64,000 bases of DNA. It comes from Pseudomonadota bacterium (GTDB lineage: Bacteria > Pseudomonadota > Alphaproteobacteria > Rhodospirillales > Casp-alpha2). The notes under the pieces are model-generated. The model was given only the letters and a program-made list of their open reading frames with translations, did no database searches and was not told the origin of the DNA. The DNA is taken from assembly GCA_027624235.1 (NCBI GenBank), contig JAQBYB010000004.1, positions 1-64,000 of the forward strand, in the 5' to 3' direction. Numbering within the stretch: position 1 is the stretch's first letter; every line of letters begins with the position of its first letter. The position numbers and the translations under genes are program-made. Positions 1-11,280 of the stretch are shown piece by piece.

Positions 1-29
1 CTTAAGCGGCTTTTTCTCATACTGCCCAT
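1..29 (-). CDS. possible start of a gene cut by the window edge
   Basis: Just downstream of the methylase stop, on the same strand, an ATG at 29 opens a frame that runs off the window without a stop (first residues MGSMRKSRLK). An AAGGTG ribosome-binding-like stretch lies about five bases upstream. D12 methylases are often followed by a cognate restriction enzyme gene, so this may be its start. Only nine codons are visible, so the call is tentative. Confidence 0.3.
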
Positions 30-40
30 GATAACACCTT

Positions 41-1081
41 TTATGGGTTATCTGGTACAGCCCCTTTTATTAATTTCTCAAATGCTTCCTTCACAGTCGT
101 TTTTTTCGAAAAACTGGAAGAATATCGACCTGATCTATATAGGCCTTTTGAATCTACACTAGGGTAATCATAGAGGATCAGTGTTTCATACAGATGATAA
201 TACCGGGAGTATTGGTCGCCAGTGTATGGTGGGTCAGCATATATAACAGATGGCTTTTCTTTTTTCTTCTTAAGTTGAATAAGTAAATCCAGCGCATCGT
301 TACAAAACGATTTATTCCCCTTTCGCCACCGGTAAGACCCAATAGGTCCTATATCATCGATCGCCCGAAGCCATTCCTTCCATATCTCCCGTTTGCGCTG
401 GCCGATATAACTCCCCTTATTGTTTTTCTTAACGGTGAGAAATTGAGCGAAATGACCGGTTGTTGTCGCAACTTTTGATACAGCCTGGCAAAGAGCTAAT
501 AAAAACCACCGATGCACTTCGCTTGAGATTCGGCATTCATCTAATGCTTTGTCAATGGCATACCGCAAAGAATCTATAGCAATACATTGCGCCAAACCAA
601 AATATCCCCCCGCAAAAGTGATTGTAAAAAGGCGATAAGGAAATCGTCTTGGATGGGATGATAGTTTTGAACGTTCGATTTCAAAATCCGACGAATTCCT
701 AACATTTGGAATTTTCGTTTGAAGCCTTCCAATTTTGGAAAAATTATTGCTACTGAGGACTTTTTTTTCTTCCTCGAACTCATACAAAAATCGGGCTACC
801 AGTTTCTCATAATTCTTCGAGAAATCTTTTAAGATTAACTCAGACGCTTCTATTGATCTTGGTGCTGGCCAATCAGAGCGAAAGAAGGCTTCAGCTACAG
901 TTGACGCAAATATTTGAACATCATTGGCCCAAACATTTCGTGTTGTTCCAACGGCCTCGCCAATCGCACACATACCTGAAAATAGGTCAAGCAATGGCCC
1001 CCCCGGTTGATTTTCAATAACCGCTGACACCTGATTCGCCAATTGCCGTTTTGTGCCCATATAACTGACGTTCAAAGTCAT
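41..1081 (-). CDS. D12-class N6-adenine DNA methyltransferase
   Basis: This 346-residue protein would transfer a methyl group from S-adenosylmethionine to adenine N6 in DNA. The N-terminal SYMGTKRQLA and LLDLFSGMCAIGE segments match the SAM-binding motif I of D12 (Dam-type) enzymes, and the catalytic DPPY lies at residues 283-286 followed by YTGDQYSRYYH. The ATG at 1081 is preceded by GGGGAGG at good spacing. The gene is visibly richer in A and T than everything downstream and uses AT-rich codons, which suggests horizontal acquisition. It could be one half of a type II restriction-modification system, with the partner off the left edge, or an orphan methylase. Recognition sequence cannot be read from the sequence. 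Confidence 0.85.
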   Translation of the reverse strand: MTLNVSYMGTKRQLANQVSAVIENQPGGPLLDLFSGMCAIGEAVGTTRNVWANDVQIFASTVAEAFFRSDWPAPRSIEASELILKDFSKNYEKLVARFLYEFEEEKKVLSSNNFSKIGRLQTKIPNVRNSSDFEIERSKLSSHPRRFPYRLFTITFAGGYFGLAQCIAIDSLRYAIDKALDECRISSEVHRWFLLALCQAVSKVATTTGHFAQFLTVKKNNKGSYIGQRKREIWKEWLRAIDDIGPIGSYRWRKGNKSFCNDALDLLIQLKKKKEKPSVIYADPPYTGDQYSRYYHLYETLILYDYPSVDSKGLYRSGRYSSSFSKKTTVKEAFEKLIKGAVPDNP

Positions 1082-1290
1082 CGGTTATCAACCTCCCCGT
1101 GAGTTTATTTACTATAAGCTTATATTTAGTTGACAGGCTAGCTCGTTCGCTGTGTCTGTGACTAGTTCGTATTATTAACACAATCAATTCAAGTCTGGCC
1201 GGTCATGGTTCAAGTGGTCAATCAATTTAAGTGAGGGGCTTCACCGCGCGGTATACCAACAAAGCCTTAACCATTCCGGTCAGCTCCCCC

Positions 1291-1671
1291 CTACTCCCCC
1301 CGCAACCGATCCGTATCCCGCCGCTGCCGCTTCGTCGGCCGGCCGGAGCCGGGTTCGCGCTGGGCCGGTTTCATCGGGCCGGGGCCGGATTTTTTTCGCG
1401 GTTGCGGTGGTTGCAGGTCTTCGTACAGCGTTTGCGCTTCGGTGGCCGGGCCGCGCCGGGCGCCGAGGTCATTGATCCGGATGACGCGGATATGGTCGCC
1501 TTTCGGGAAGGTCAGCACGTCGCCGGCGTGGACGGCGTGATGGGCCTTTTTGTTGACGGTCCCGTTGATGCGGAGCTTGCCGCTGGCGCAGAATTTGCTG
1601 GCCAGCGAGCGGCTTTTGAAAAACCGCGCATACCACAGCCACTTATCCAGGCGCTGGCTTTGCACGGTCAT
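1291..1671 (-). CDS. S4-domain RNA-binding protein, HslR-like
   Basis: The 126-residue protein starts with MTVQSQRLDKWLWYARFFKS, the typical opening of the heat-shock protein 15 (HslR) family, whose S4 domain binds stalled 50S subunits carrying peptidyl-tRNA. The S4 core runs over about residues 6-70 (SRSLASKFCASGKLRING, then a DVLTF strand). The C-terminal third is basic and low in complexity, as usual in alphaproteobacterial members. The reading frame stays open for 40 more codons upstream, but that stretch is a dispersed repeat, so the ATG at 1671 is the better start. Family assignment is firm, exact ribosomal role is inferred. Confidence 0.85.
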   Translation of the reverse strand: MTVQSQRLDKWLWYARFFKSRSLASKFCASGKLRINGTVNKKAHHAVHAGDVLTFPKGDHIRVIRINDLGARRGPATEAQTLYEDLQPPQPRKKSGPGPMKPAQREPGSGRPTKRQRRDTDRLRGE

Positions 1672-1680
1672 GCCGCTTTC

Positions 1681-1766
1681 GAATGCTTCGAGGCGGCCGC
1701 CGGGGCGGCCTCCTCGGCATGAGGCGGCAGGGAAAGGCGCGAGGATTTCCTCATCCTGAGGAGGGT
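1681..1766. repeat. dispersed repeat family B, diverged copy
   Basis: The stretch has GCTTCGAGGCGG, a GCCTCCTCGGCATGAGG hairpin and TCCTCATCCTGAGGAG in the same order as the copies at 5806 and 44758. It abuts the S4 gene start and accounts for the spurious upstream extension of that frame. The terminal inverted repeats of the 44758 copy are not present here. Confidence 0.6.
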
Positions 1767-1809
1767 CGCAGTTTTGTGGCGGCGATGGCAAGCCCCGAAC
1801 CCCCGGCCC

Positions 1810-2508
1810 TCATAACATCGGCCCTCTTACCATGGGAACGAAGGCGACCGGCAGCATCGCCTGTTCGCTGAGGCGGCCGCCCTCGGCCCTGGTAATCAGC
1901 GTCAGGTGTTGGGTCTCATGCACCCGGCCCAAGGGGATGACCATGCGCCCGCCCGGCGCCAATTGTTCGATGAGGGCGGCGGGGGTGCGCTCCGGCGCCG
2001 CGGTGACGATGATGGCATCAAAGGGGGCGTGCTCGGGCCAGCCGTCGAAGCCGTCGCCGCCGCGAACCTCGACGTTGGCGTAGCCGATGGCGGCGAGGCG
2101 GCTCCGCGCCGCCGCCGCCAGGGCCTCAAGGCGCTCGACGCTGAATACGCGGCCCGCCAGTTCGGCCAGCACCGCCGTCTGGTAGCCCGACCCGGTGCCG
2201 ATTTCGAGCACCCGGCTGGCGCTGTGCAGATCCAGCAAGTCGGTCATCAGGGCGACGATATAGGGCTGCGAGATGGTCTGACCAAAGCCGATGGATTGCG
2301 GCCGGTTGACGTAGGCGGCGACGCGATCTTCGGGGCGGACGAATTGATGGCGCGGCACCTTGGCCATCGCCGCCATCACCGCGCCGGAAAATTCAGGCCG
2401 CCCGGTCCAGGTCGCGGTTTCGGCGGCGTTGGCGGCGATCTCGGCCAACAGGCGGAGGTGGGCGCGCGCCAGCTTTTCGGTATCGGGGTCGAACAGTCCC
2501 ATGGTCAT
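1810..2508 (-). CDS. pcm: protein-L-isoaspartate O-methyltransferase
   Basis: The 232-residue protein is a SAM-dependent repair enzyme that methylates L-isoaspartyl residues in damaged proteins. The diagnostic segments are present: PRHQFV, the GFGQTISQPYIVALM substrate loop, motif I LEIGTGSGYQTAVLAEL, and the later FDAIIVTAAPE and LAPGGRMVIPLG strands. Length fits the family. It shares strand with the histidine kinase upstream and the S4 gene downstream, with small gaps, so they may be co-transcribed. The link is positional only. Confidence 0.93.
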   Translation of the reverse strand: MTMGLFDPDTEKLARAHLRLLAEIAANAAETATWTGRPEFSGAVMAAMAKVPRHQFVRPEDRVAAYVNRPQSIGFGQTISQPYIVALMTDLLDLHSASRVLEIGTGSGYQTAVLAELAGRVFSVERLEALAAAARSRLAAIGYANVEVRGGDGFDGWPEHAPFDAIIVTAAPERTPAALIEQLAPGGRMVIPLGRVHETQHLTLITRAEGGRLSEQAMLPVAFVPMVRGPML

Positions 2509-2566
2509 CAGCTTGGCGAGAGAGGCACACCTGCGTCAAGTCCCAGGCGAAAAGATTGGGACCGGT

Positions 2567-3508
2567 TCAGCACACCGCCTTGAAATTTTTAATATTGCCC
2601 TTGATCACCCGGCTTTCCGGGAACGACAGGACCACCGTGGTGCCGACCGCGAGCTTGCTTTCGATATGAAAGGTGCCGCCATGGAGTTCGATCAGGGATT
2701 TCACCAATGGCAAGCCTAAGCCGGTACCGTGCGACGTACCCGAAAACGGATTTTTTTTAGTGTGAAAGGTCTTCATCACGTTGGGCAAGTCCTCCGCCGC
2801 GATGCCAACACCTGAATCGGCGACCGCAACGGCAATGCCGCCTTTTTCGCCGCGTTCGGCGGTCACCGCGATCCAGCCATCCTTGAGCGTATGTTCGACG
2901 GCGTTGGCCAGCAGGTTGATCAGCATCTGCTTGACCAGCCGTTCATCGGCGTTGATCCAGAGCAAATCCTGGGGCAGGGAAATCTTTAGGAGGATACCCT
3001 TGGCCATGGCGCGCGCCTTAACCAGATTGGTAGCGTTCTGCATGACCGACAGCAGGTCGACGGGTTCCTCATTGAGTTCCAAATGACCCGCTTCGACCTT
3101 GGACAGGTCGAGGATATCGTTGATAAGGCCAAGCAGGTGTTCACCGCTTTCATTGATATTCTTGGCGTATTCGCAATAGCGTTCCGTGCCGACGGGCCCG
3201 AACATTTGATTTTTGATGATATCAGAAAATCCGAGGATGGAATTTAGCGGCGTGCGAAGCTCGTGGCTCATGAAGGCCAAAAATTCGGACTTGGCGCTAT
3301 TGGCGGCTTCCGCTTTTTCCCTGGCCAATTCGGCTTCGTTCCTGGCCGCTTCGGCCAGGGTCAACTCGTTGCCGAGCCGTTCGATGCTGCGCCGCAGACC
3401 GGCATCGGGGCCGACCTTGCCCGCGCCCCGGCCGAACAGAAGCCAGGCCAGGACGGCGAATGTCAGCCCGAAGACGGCGGCCAATAATATCAGCGTAGAA
3501 AGGTCCAT
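2567..3508 (-). CDS. membrane-anchored sensor histidine kinase
   Basis: About 313 residues. One N-terminal membrane helix (STLILLAAVFGLTFAVLAWL) is followed by a short coiled coil (residues about 45-70, rich in Ala, Glu, Lys), then a HisKA dimerisation domain with the phospho-acceptor motif FMSHELRTPLN, and a HATPase_c domain with DERLVKQMLINLLANAVEH (N box), VADSGVGIA (G1) and GTGLGLPLVKSL (G2). There is no periplasmic sensor, PAS or HAMP domain, so it probably depends on a partner for input. No intact response regulator lies next to it. TTG at 3511 is a possible alternative start. Confidence 0.9.
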   Translation of the reverse strand: MDLSTLILLAAVFGLTFAVLAWLLFGRGAGKVGPDAGLRRSIERLGNELTLAEAARNEAELAREKAEAANSAKSEFLAFMSHELRTPLNSILGFSDIIKNQMFGPVGTERYCEYAKNINESGEHLLGLINDILDLSKVEAGHLELNEEPVDLLSVMQNATNLVKARAMAKGILLKISLPQDLLWINADERLVKQMLINLLANAVEHTLKDGWIAVTAERGEKGGIAVAVADSGVGIAAEDLPNVMKTFHTKKNPFSGTSHGTGLGLPLVKSLIELHGGTFHIESKLAVGTTVVLSFPESRVIKGNIKNFKAVC

Positions 3509-3850
3509 CAATTTCGTAGGTATTTGTGGAGGAGCCGAAAACTATTATTACGCGTATTAAAAAATTTCTACAATCGCAAATGGTGACTAAAAATACGCAC
3601 TATTTTAAATAATGCAATACAATTGCATGCAACCGTTGCGTCATAACCATACTGTTATTATGGGTATCGATGGAAAGGTACTAGGCTACGTATTTACCGG
3701 GAATTCGGATATCATGATAAAAATTGTTGTGTTTCCGCTTGCGCTTGGGGCTTGCATCCACCGGGGCGCTGAACCATATCTTTGGCCGAAGGGCGCTCCG
3801 CCTTGATCCGGTCAGGGGGATACGCCCCCGTCAGCAATGAAGGAACCACC
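3509..3850. other. AT-rich intergenic region between divergent kinase and htpG
   Basis: About 340 bases without a convincing gene, much richer in A and T than the flanks for its first 200 bases. It must hold the promoters of both divergent genes. A short open frame near 3612-3806 has no ribosome-binding site and resembles nothing recognised. Confidence 0.6.
3751..3779 (+). promoter_or_regulatory. possible heat-shock (sigma-32) promoter of htpG
   Basis: CTTGCA at 3751-3756 and CCATAT at 3774-3779 are separated by 17 bases and lie about 70 bases upstream of the htpG start. They resemble the CTTG / CCATAT-type elements of sigma-32 promoters, and htpG is a known member of that regulon. Spacing is slightly longer than the reported alphaproteobacterial consensus, so this is a candidate only. 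Confidence 0.4.
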
Positions 3851-5782
3851 ATGGCGACAGAAAAATTCACCTTCCAGGCGGAAGTCAGCAAGCTTCTCGA
3901 TATCGTTGCCCACTCGCTGTACAGCCATAAGGAAATCTTCCTGCGCGAATTGATCTCGAACGCGTCCGACGCCTGCGACCGGCTCCGCTACGCCGCCCTG
4001 ACCGATGCGGCGCTGACCGCCGGCGATACCGATTTTAAAATCACCCTCGGCCTCGACAAGAAAGCCAAGACGCTGACCATCACCGATAACGGCGGCGGCA
4101 TGAGCCATGACGACCTGACCGAGGTGCTCGGCACCATCGCCCGTTCCGGCACCCAGGCGTTTGTCGATCAGGTCGCCGCGACCGCCAAGGACGGCGACAA
4201 GAAAAAAGGCAAAGACGCCAAAGCCGGGAACGGCATGGCGCTGATCGGCCAGTTCGGCGTCGGCTTTTATTCCGCCTTCATGGTCGCCGACACCGTCGAT
4301 GTGCTGACCCGCAAGGCCGGCGAGAAAACAGCCTGGCGGTGGTCATCGGACGGCAAAGGCGAGTTCACCATCGACACGGCGACGCGCGAGGCGCGCGGCA
4401 CCGATGTCATCTTGCACCTGAACGCAAAGGAGACCGAATACCTGGAGCCGGCCCGCATCGAGACCATCGTCAAACAGCATTCCGACCACATCGGCATCCC
4501 GATCATCCTGAAAGGCGATGGGACCAAGAAAGACGGGGACCGCACGCTGAACACCGCGTCGGCGCTTTGGACCCGGCCGAAAAAAGACATCACCGCCGAG
4601 CAATACCAGGAATTCTACCACCACGCCGCGCACGCCTTCGATGAGCCGTGGATGACGCTGCACAACAGCGTCGAAGGCGTGGTCTCTTATACCAACCTGT
4701 TGTTCATTCCCTCGGCCCAGCCCTTCGACCTGTTCCACCCGGACCGCAAGGCGCAGCTCAAGCTCTACGTTAAACGGGTGTTCATCACCGACGATTGCGA
4801 GGGTTTGATGCCGCCGTACCTGCGGTTCATGCGCGGCATCGTCGATTCCGAAGACCTGCCGCTGAACATCAGCCGCGAAATGTTCCAGCACAATCCGCAA
4901 CTGGCCAAAATCCGCTCCGGTCTGGCCAATCGGATCATGGCCGAGCTCAAGAAAAAGGCCGACAAGAAACCCGATGAATATGTCCAGTTCTGGGAAAATT
5001 TCGGTTCCGTCCTTAAGGAAGGCCTCTACGAAGAACCCGAAAACCGGGAGAAAATCCTGAATCTGGCGCGCTTTAAAAGCTCCACCGAGGACGGCTGGAC
5101 CAGCCTTGCCGATTATCTCGGACGCCTCCAGGACGGCCAGGAGGTCATTTATTACATCACCGGCGAGGATGCCGACGCCATGGCCGCCAGCCCGCATCTG
5201 GAAGGCTTCAAGGCCAAGGGCGTCGAGGTCTTGTTGATGACCGACCCGGTCGACGATTTCTGGATTCCGTCGGTGGGAGAATTTGACGGCAAGGCCTTTA
5301 AATCGGCGGCCCGCGCCGGCGCCGACCTGGACAAGATCAAAACCGCCGAAAGGGACGAGAAAAAAGACCAGGCCGCGGACAAGGCCGCCAATGCCATCGC
5401 GCCGCTGCTGGCCCAGTTCAAGGTCGCGCTCGGCGCTGCGGTCAAGGACGTCCGCGCCTCCGAACGGCTGACGACAAGCCCGGTCTGCCTGGTCACCGGC
5501 GAAGGCGACATGGATGCGCGCCTGGAAAAAATGTTGAAACAGAACCGCCAGGCCGGGATGCCCGATTTGACGGCCCGGGTGCTTGAGGTTAACCCCGATC
5601 ACAGCCTGATCAAAAGACTGGCGAACCGCGCCAAGGACGGCGACGGCAAGGACAGCCTGATCGCCGACGCCGCGCACTTGCTGCTCGATCAGGCCCGCAT
5701 CATCGAAGGCGAGCCGGTCGCCGACACCAAGGCGTTCTCCCGGCGGCTGTCGGCGGTGATGGAAAGCGGGCTGAAGGCCTGA
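3851..5782 (+). CDS. htpG: molecular chaperone HtpG (bacterial Hsp90)
   Basis: A 643-residue cytosolic ATP-dependent chaperone. The GHKL ATPase domain shows YSHKEIFLRELISNASDA, TDNGGGM and GQFGVGFYSAFMVAD. The middle domain has the PSAQPFDLF and LPLNISREM segments, and a dimerisation domain follows. The frame opens 23 codons earlier, but MATEKFTFQAEVSKLL is the family start and has AAGGAACC just upstream. A lysine-rich insertion at about residues 115-128 (KDGDKKKGKDAK) sits in the lid region, common among alphaproteobacterial members. It stands alone as a single-gene unit. Confidence 0.97.
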   Translation: MATEKFTFQAEVSKLLDIVAHSLYSHKEIFLRELISNASDACDRLRYAALTDAALTAGDTDFKITLGLDKKAKTLTITDNGGGMSHDDLTEVLGTIARSGTQAFVDQVAATAKDGDKKKGKDAKAGNGMALIGQFGVGFYSAFMVADTVDVLTRKAGEKTAWRWSSDGKGEFTIDTATREARGTDVILHLNAKETEYLEPARIETIVKQHSDHIGIPIILKGDGTKKDGDRTLNTASALWTRPKKDITAEQYQEFYHHAAHAFDEPWMTLHNSVEGVVSYTNLLFIPSAQPFDLFHPDRKAQLKLYVKRVFITDDCEGLMPPYLRFMRGIVDSEDLPLNISREMFQHNPQLAKIRSGLANRIMAELKKKADKKPDEYVQFWENFGSVLKEGLYEEPENREKILNLARFKSSTEDGWTSLADYLGRLQDGQEVIYYITGEDADAMAASPHLEGFKAKGVEVLLMTDPVDDFWIPSVGEFDGKAFKSAARAGADLDKIKTAERDEKKDQAADKAANAIAPLLAQFKVALGAAVKDVRASERLTTSPVCLVTGEGDMDARLEKMLKQNRQAGMPDLTARVLEVNPDHSLIKRLANRAKDGDGKDSLIADAAHLLLDQARIIEGEPVADTKAFSRRLSAVMESGLKA

Positions 5783-5805
5783 TGCGCCTTCCCCTTGCGG
5801 GCCGC

Positions 5806-5923
5806 TGAAAAAGAGGTTTTGTTGCCGCCGGATGCTTCGAGACGGCGCTTCGCGCCTCCTCAGCATGAGGGTGGGTGTTTGATTCGCCTCATCCTGAGCC
5901 TGTCGAAGGATTGTTGACGCCGC
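5806..5923. repeat. dispersed repeat family B, second copy
   Basis: After htpG the spacer contains GCTGAAAAAG, then GCTTCGAGACGGCGC, the hairpin CCTCCTCAGCATGAGG, and CCTCATCCTGAGCCTGTCGA followed by AGGATTGTTG. The same blocks occur in the same order in the element at 44758-44929. Here the outer inverted repeats are truncated. Confidence 0.7.
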
Positions 5924-5996
5924 AAGAAACGGGTGGCGGGGACAGTCTTGGCGGCGTATCAAGAGGGACCAAAACCGAAGCAACAGCGGTGCAGTC

Positions 5997-6875
5997 ATGC
6001 CGGAATTATTGCCCTTGGAAACCGATCCCAACCGCCATGCCGATGTTGCCGCCGCCATTGAGTATCTGGTCCGCAATTATGCCGCGCAGCCGTCCCTGGA
6101 CGATGTCGCGCGCATCGCCGGGATCAGCCCGCATCACTTTCAGCGCACCTTCAAGGATTGGACCGGCATCAGCCCGAAGCGGTTCCTGCAATACGTCACC
6201 CTGGTCCACGCCAGAAAATTGCTGAAGACCCCGACCAATCTTCTCGACACCGCCTTCGACCTCGGTCTATCGGGGCCGGGGCGGTTGCATGATCTGTTCG
6301 TCGCCTGCGAGGCGGTGACGCCCGGCGACTATAAACGTCGCGGCGGTGGCCTGTGCATCCACTATGGCCTCCATGACAGCCCCTTCGGGCGTGTCCTGAT
6401 CGGCGTCACCGAGCGGGGCATTTGCGGATTGGGCTTCGTTACCGATGACGATGCGGCCGCCGTCGGCGCGCTCGCCGGGGAATGGCCGGCGGCGGAATTG
6501 ATCGAAAATGCCGGGATGACGGCGGCGGCGGCCAAGGCGGCATTTGATTTCGCGTTCCACCCGGACCCAAGCAACACACCACCGCGGCTGTTGGTGATGG
6601 GCACCAATTTTCAGATCAAGGTCTGGGAGGCGCTGATGCGGATTCCCCGCGGCGGCGTCGTCAGCTACCAGGATATCGCCGGCGCCATCGGCAAGCCGAA
6701 GGCGGCCCGCGCCATCGGTCACGCCGTCGGCGCCAATCCGATCGCCATGCTGATTCCATGCCACCGGGTGATCCTGAAATCCGGCGTGCTGCACCACTAC
6801 CGCTGGGGGGTCGAGCGCAAAGGCGCCATCCTGGCCTTGGAACAAGCCGGGGAACAAGCCGGCATGGAGGAATAA
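5997..6875 (+). CDS. Ada-like AraC-type regulator fused to O6-methylguanine-DNA methyltransferase
   Basis: A 292-residue fusion. Residues about 15-110 are an AraC/XylS helix-turn-helix domain (LDDVARIAGISPHHFQRTFKDWTG). Residues about 115-285 form a methylated-DNA-protein cysteine methyltransferase with the active-site PCHRV (Cys255) and the VSYQDIAGAIGKPKAARAIG recognition helix. It lacks the N-terminal zinc-binding methylphosphotriester domain of E. coli Ada, so it should repair O6-alkylguanine by suicidal transfer but cannot sense phosphotriesters in the classical way. It is probably a single-gene unit. Confidence 0.92.
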   Translation: MPELLPLETDPNRHADVAAAIEYLVRNYAAQPSLDDVARIAGISPHHFQRTFKDWTGISPKRFLQYVTLVHARKLLKTPTNLLDTAFDLGLSGPGRLHDLFVACEAVTPGDYKRRGGGLCIHYGLHDSPFGRVLIGVTERGICGLGFVTDDDAAAVGALAGEWPAAELIENAGMTAAAAKAAFDFAFHPDPSNTPPRLLVMGTNFQIKVWEALMRIPRGGVVSYQDIAGAIGKPKAARAIGHAVGANPIAMLIPCHRVILKSGVLHHYRWGVERKGAILALEQAGEQAGMEE

Positions 6876-6883
6876 ACGGTCCG

Positions 6884-7004
6884 AAGAAAAAAGAGGAAAG
6901 GAGATAAGGGGGATTAATGGGGGATACGGGGACAGGAAAAACTAATGCGCCGGAGGCGCGAAGAGATTATCCCCTCTTCTCCCCTTATCTCCTTATCACT
7001 TTTC
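6884..7004. repeat. dispersed repeat family A, copy 1
   Basis: A purine-rich left arm (GGAGATAAGGGGGATTAATG), the core TAATGCGCCGGAGGCGCGAA and a pyrimidine-rich right arm (TTATCCCCTCTTCTCC) form a long imperfect hairpin. It fills the space between the convergent methyltransferase and DUF1223 genes. The same structure recurs at 19647, 37049, 45039 (half) and 52845. Confidence 0.85.
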
Positions 7005-7005
7005 T

Positions 7006-7749
7006 TTAGCTTTTATTGAGATCAAGGCGGGCGGCGCCGAGGATGCGGCCGGTCTTTTCCGACTGCACGATCACCGCGCACCCATCGCGGCCCTGGGCCG
7101 CCATCTCCGACGCCTTGGTCGTGATCTCCACGGCTTGGCCGGTCCAGGTGCCGATCCGGGTCATGCCGCGGACGACATTGTGATAACGCAATGTTTGCCC
7201 GGAATTTTCGCCGCGTTTGACCTCGGTGTCGTGTTGGCTGTCGAACACGGCCAGCCAGATGGCGGCGTTTTCCACTCTGCCGGCATTCGGCAGGGCAACG
7301 CGCACGCCGTCGCCGGCGCGGCTTATTTTTACCGCCAGCCGTTCCAACTTGGCCGCTTCGGTGATTTTCCGCTGCACCTTGGCGCGGTCGGACCCGGTCG
7401 AATCAAAAGCGCCCTGGATCACCATCTGCGGCGTATAGACATAACGCAGACCCAGTTTTTTGGCGTAGTCGCGTTGGCGCTTGGTGTTCCTGGGATCGGC
7501 GAAGGGATCTTTCCAGCCGATGTAATCCCAGTAATCGACATGCACCGACAACGCCAGGACATCATCGCGTTTGGCCAATTCGCCCAGAAATTTATCGGCA
7601 GGCGGGCACGACGAACAGCCCTGCGAGGTGAACAGCTCGACCACGGTCAACGGCGTGGCCTCGGCGGCGATCACCGGTGCCGGCGCCGCCAGGGAAAAGG
7701 CAACGGCCAGCGATGCCGCCGTCACCAGAGATTTGAGCGTCTTTACCAT
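7006..7749 (-). CDS. DUF1223 family exported thioredoxin-like protein
   Basis: The 247-residue protein has a clear signal peptide ending near APVIAAEA. The mature part opens with VVELFTSQGCSSCPPADKFL, the CxxC-bearing signature of the DUF1223 family, and contains the conserved VDYWDYIGWKDPFADP and YTPQMVIQG segments. These proteins are predicted periplasmic thioredoxin-fold proteins of unknown substrate. The CSSC pair suggests thiol-disulfide chemistry, but this has not been shown here. It lies downstream of aconitase on the same strand after a gap of about 100 bases. Confidence 0.88.
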   Translation of the reverse strand: MVKTLKSLVTAASLAVAFSLAAPAPVIAAEATPLTVVELFTSQGCSSCPPADKFLGELAKRDDVLALSVHVDYWDYIGWKDPFADPRNTKRQRDYAKKLGLRYVYTPQMVIQGAFDSTGSDRAKVQRKITEAAKLERLAVKISRAGDGVRVALPNAGRVENAAIWLAVFDSQHDTEVKRGENSGQTLRYHNVVRGMTRIGTWTGQAVEITTKASEMAAQGRDGCAVIVQSEKTGRILGAARLDLNKS

Positions 7750-7822
7750 GGCCGTAAAACTAGGGGATGACGCCGATCACCACTAATCACATCAAGGTGA
7801 GGACGCCCCGATTCACGGAAAT

Positions 7823-7845
7823 GTGATGGCCGGGCCGGCGGGCCA

Positions 7846-7849
<4 letters not shown>
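7823..7849 (-). terminator. hairpin overlapping the aconitase stop codon
   Basis: A perfect 9-bp stem (GTGATGGCC / GGCCATCAC) with a 9-base GC-rich loop overlaps the last codons of acnA. No T-run follows on the reverse strand, so it may protect the 3' end or slow polymerase rather than act as a standard terminator. Confidence 0.3.
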
Positions 7850-10533
<2,684 letters not shown>

Positions 10534-10627
10534 GGCGTCTCTCCTCTATGAACAGGGTTTGGCCGATTGATGCAGAAGTCTCCACACTTTCCCGCATTTG
10601 TCTATATTTTGGCGCGAACGGGCACGC

Positions 10628-11025
10628 TTACAAGCATTCACGTTTTCTAAGGAGGACTTCCACCGTTGCAAACAGTTTTTCCGGGTCAATCGGTTTCGCC
10701 AGCGTCCCGACGGCGCCAATTTTTCCCGCCGCCTTGAGCGCCGTTCCGGGCGCCATGCCCTTATACCCCGCGGAAATGGCAATAATCGGGATGCCGGGGT
10801 TCATGGCCCGCATTTGTGAAATGCCTTCAATGCCGCCCATGCCCTCCATGAAAATATCGCTCAGCACCAAATCATAGCCGGCTTCCATAAATCCATTGAG
10901 GCCATTTTCAGCGCTGTCGGCCATCGTCGTTTGATAGCCCTTATCCGCCAGCAAGACAGCAAGACAGCAATCATCTCGATGACCAACATATCATCGTCAA
11001 TGATCAGAATGTTTTTTTTCTTCAT
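10628..11025 (-). pseudogene. response regulator receiver protein, frameshifted by an 8-bp duplication
   Basis: From the ATG at 11025 the frame reads MKKKNILIIDDDMLVIEMIA and then shifts. The rest of a normal receiver domain (LADKGYQTTMADSAENGL, phospho-acceptor in VLSDIFMEGMGG, IAISAGY, the conserved lysine in LAKPIDPEKL) continues in another frame to the stop at 10628. The break falls exactly on two tandem copies of GCTGTCTT. Removing one copy restores a single receiver domain of about 130 residues with no output domain. It could be a recent inactivation, a slippage-switchable gene or an assembly error. Confidence 0.82.
10953..10968. repeat. 8-bp tandem duplication that breaks the response regulator
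   Basis: AAGACAGC occurs twice in tandem on the plus strand, with the flanking GC and AA extending the identity. The net effect is a +8 shift inside the receiver-domain coding sequence. Confidence 0.85.
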
Positions 11026-11280
11026 GCCGCGTTTCCCGATGCCACGTCTTATCCTTTAGTCACTGGGCCATGGCGTGTCCAGCAATCGACGGCGAGCCCT
11101 GTCAAAATCACCCCATCGTAAAAACCCGGGCCGGCTTTTTCGCCTTGTGGTCCGGCGCGGTATATGGCTCATTATTTACGCCGTCTCGGGTTTACATGGT
11201 GTCATAAAGACCTCGACTCCCGTGGCGGCCATGTAAGAACGATACGATCAAGAGACCACGCGACCTGGGGAGGACCACGC

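Noticed and set aside
3612-3806. short open frame upstream of htpG
   Set aside because: No ribosome-binding site, overlaps the predicted htpG promoter, and has no recognisable sequence.
4343-6076. 577-codon open frame antisense to htpG and running into the repeat
   Set aside because: Shadow of htpG; no family match, and it extends through a dispersed repeat.
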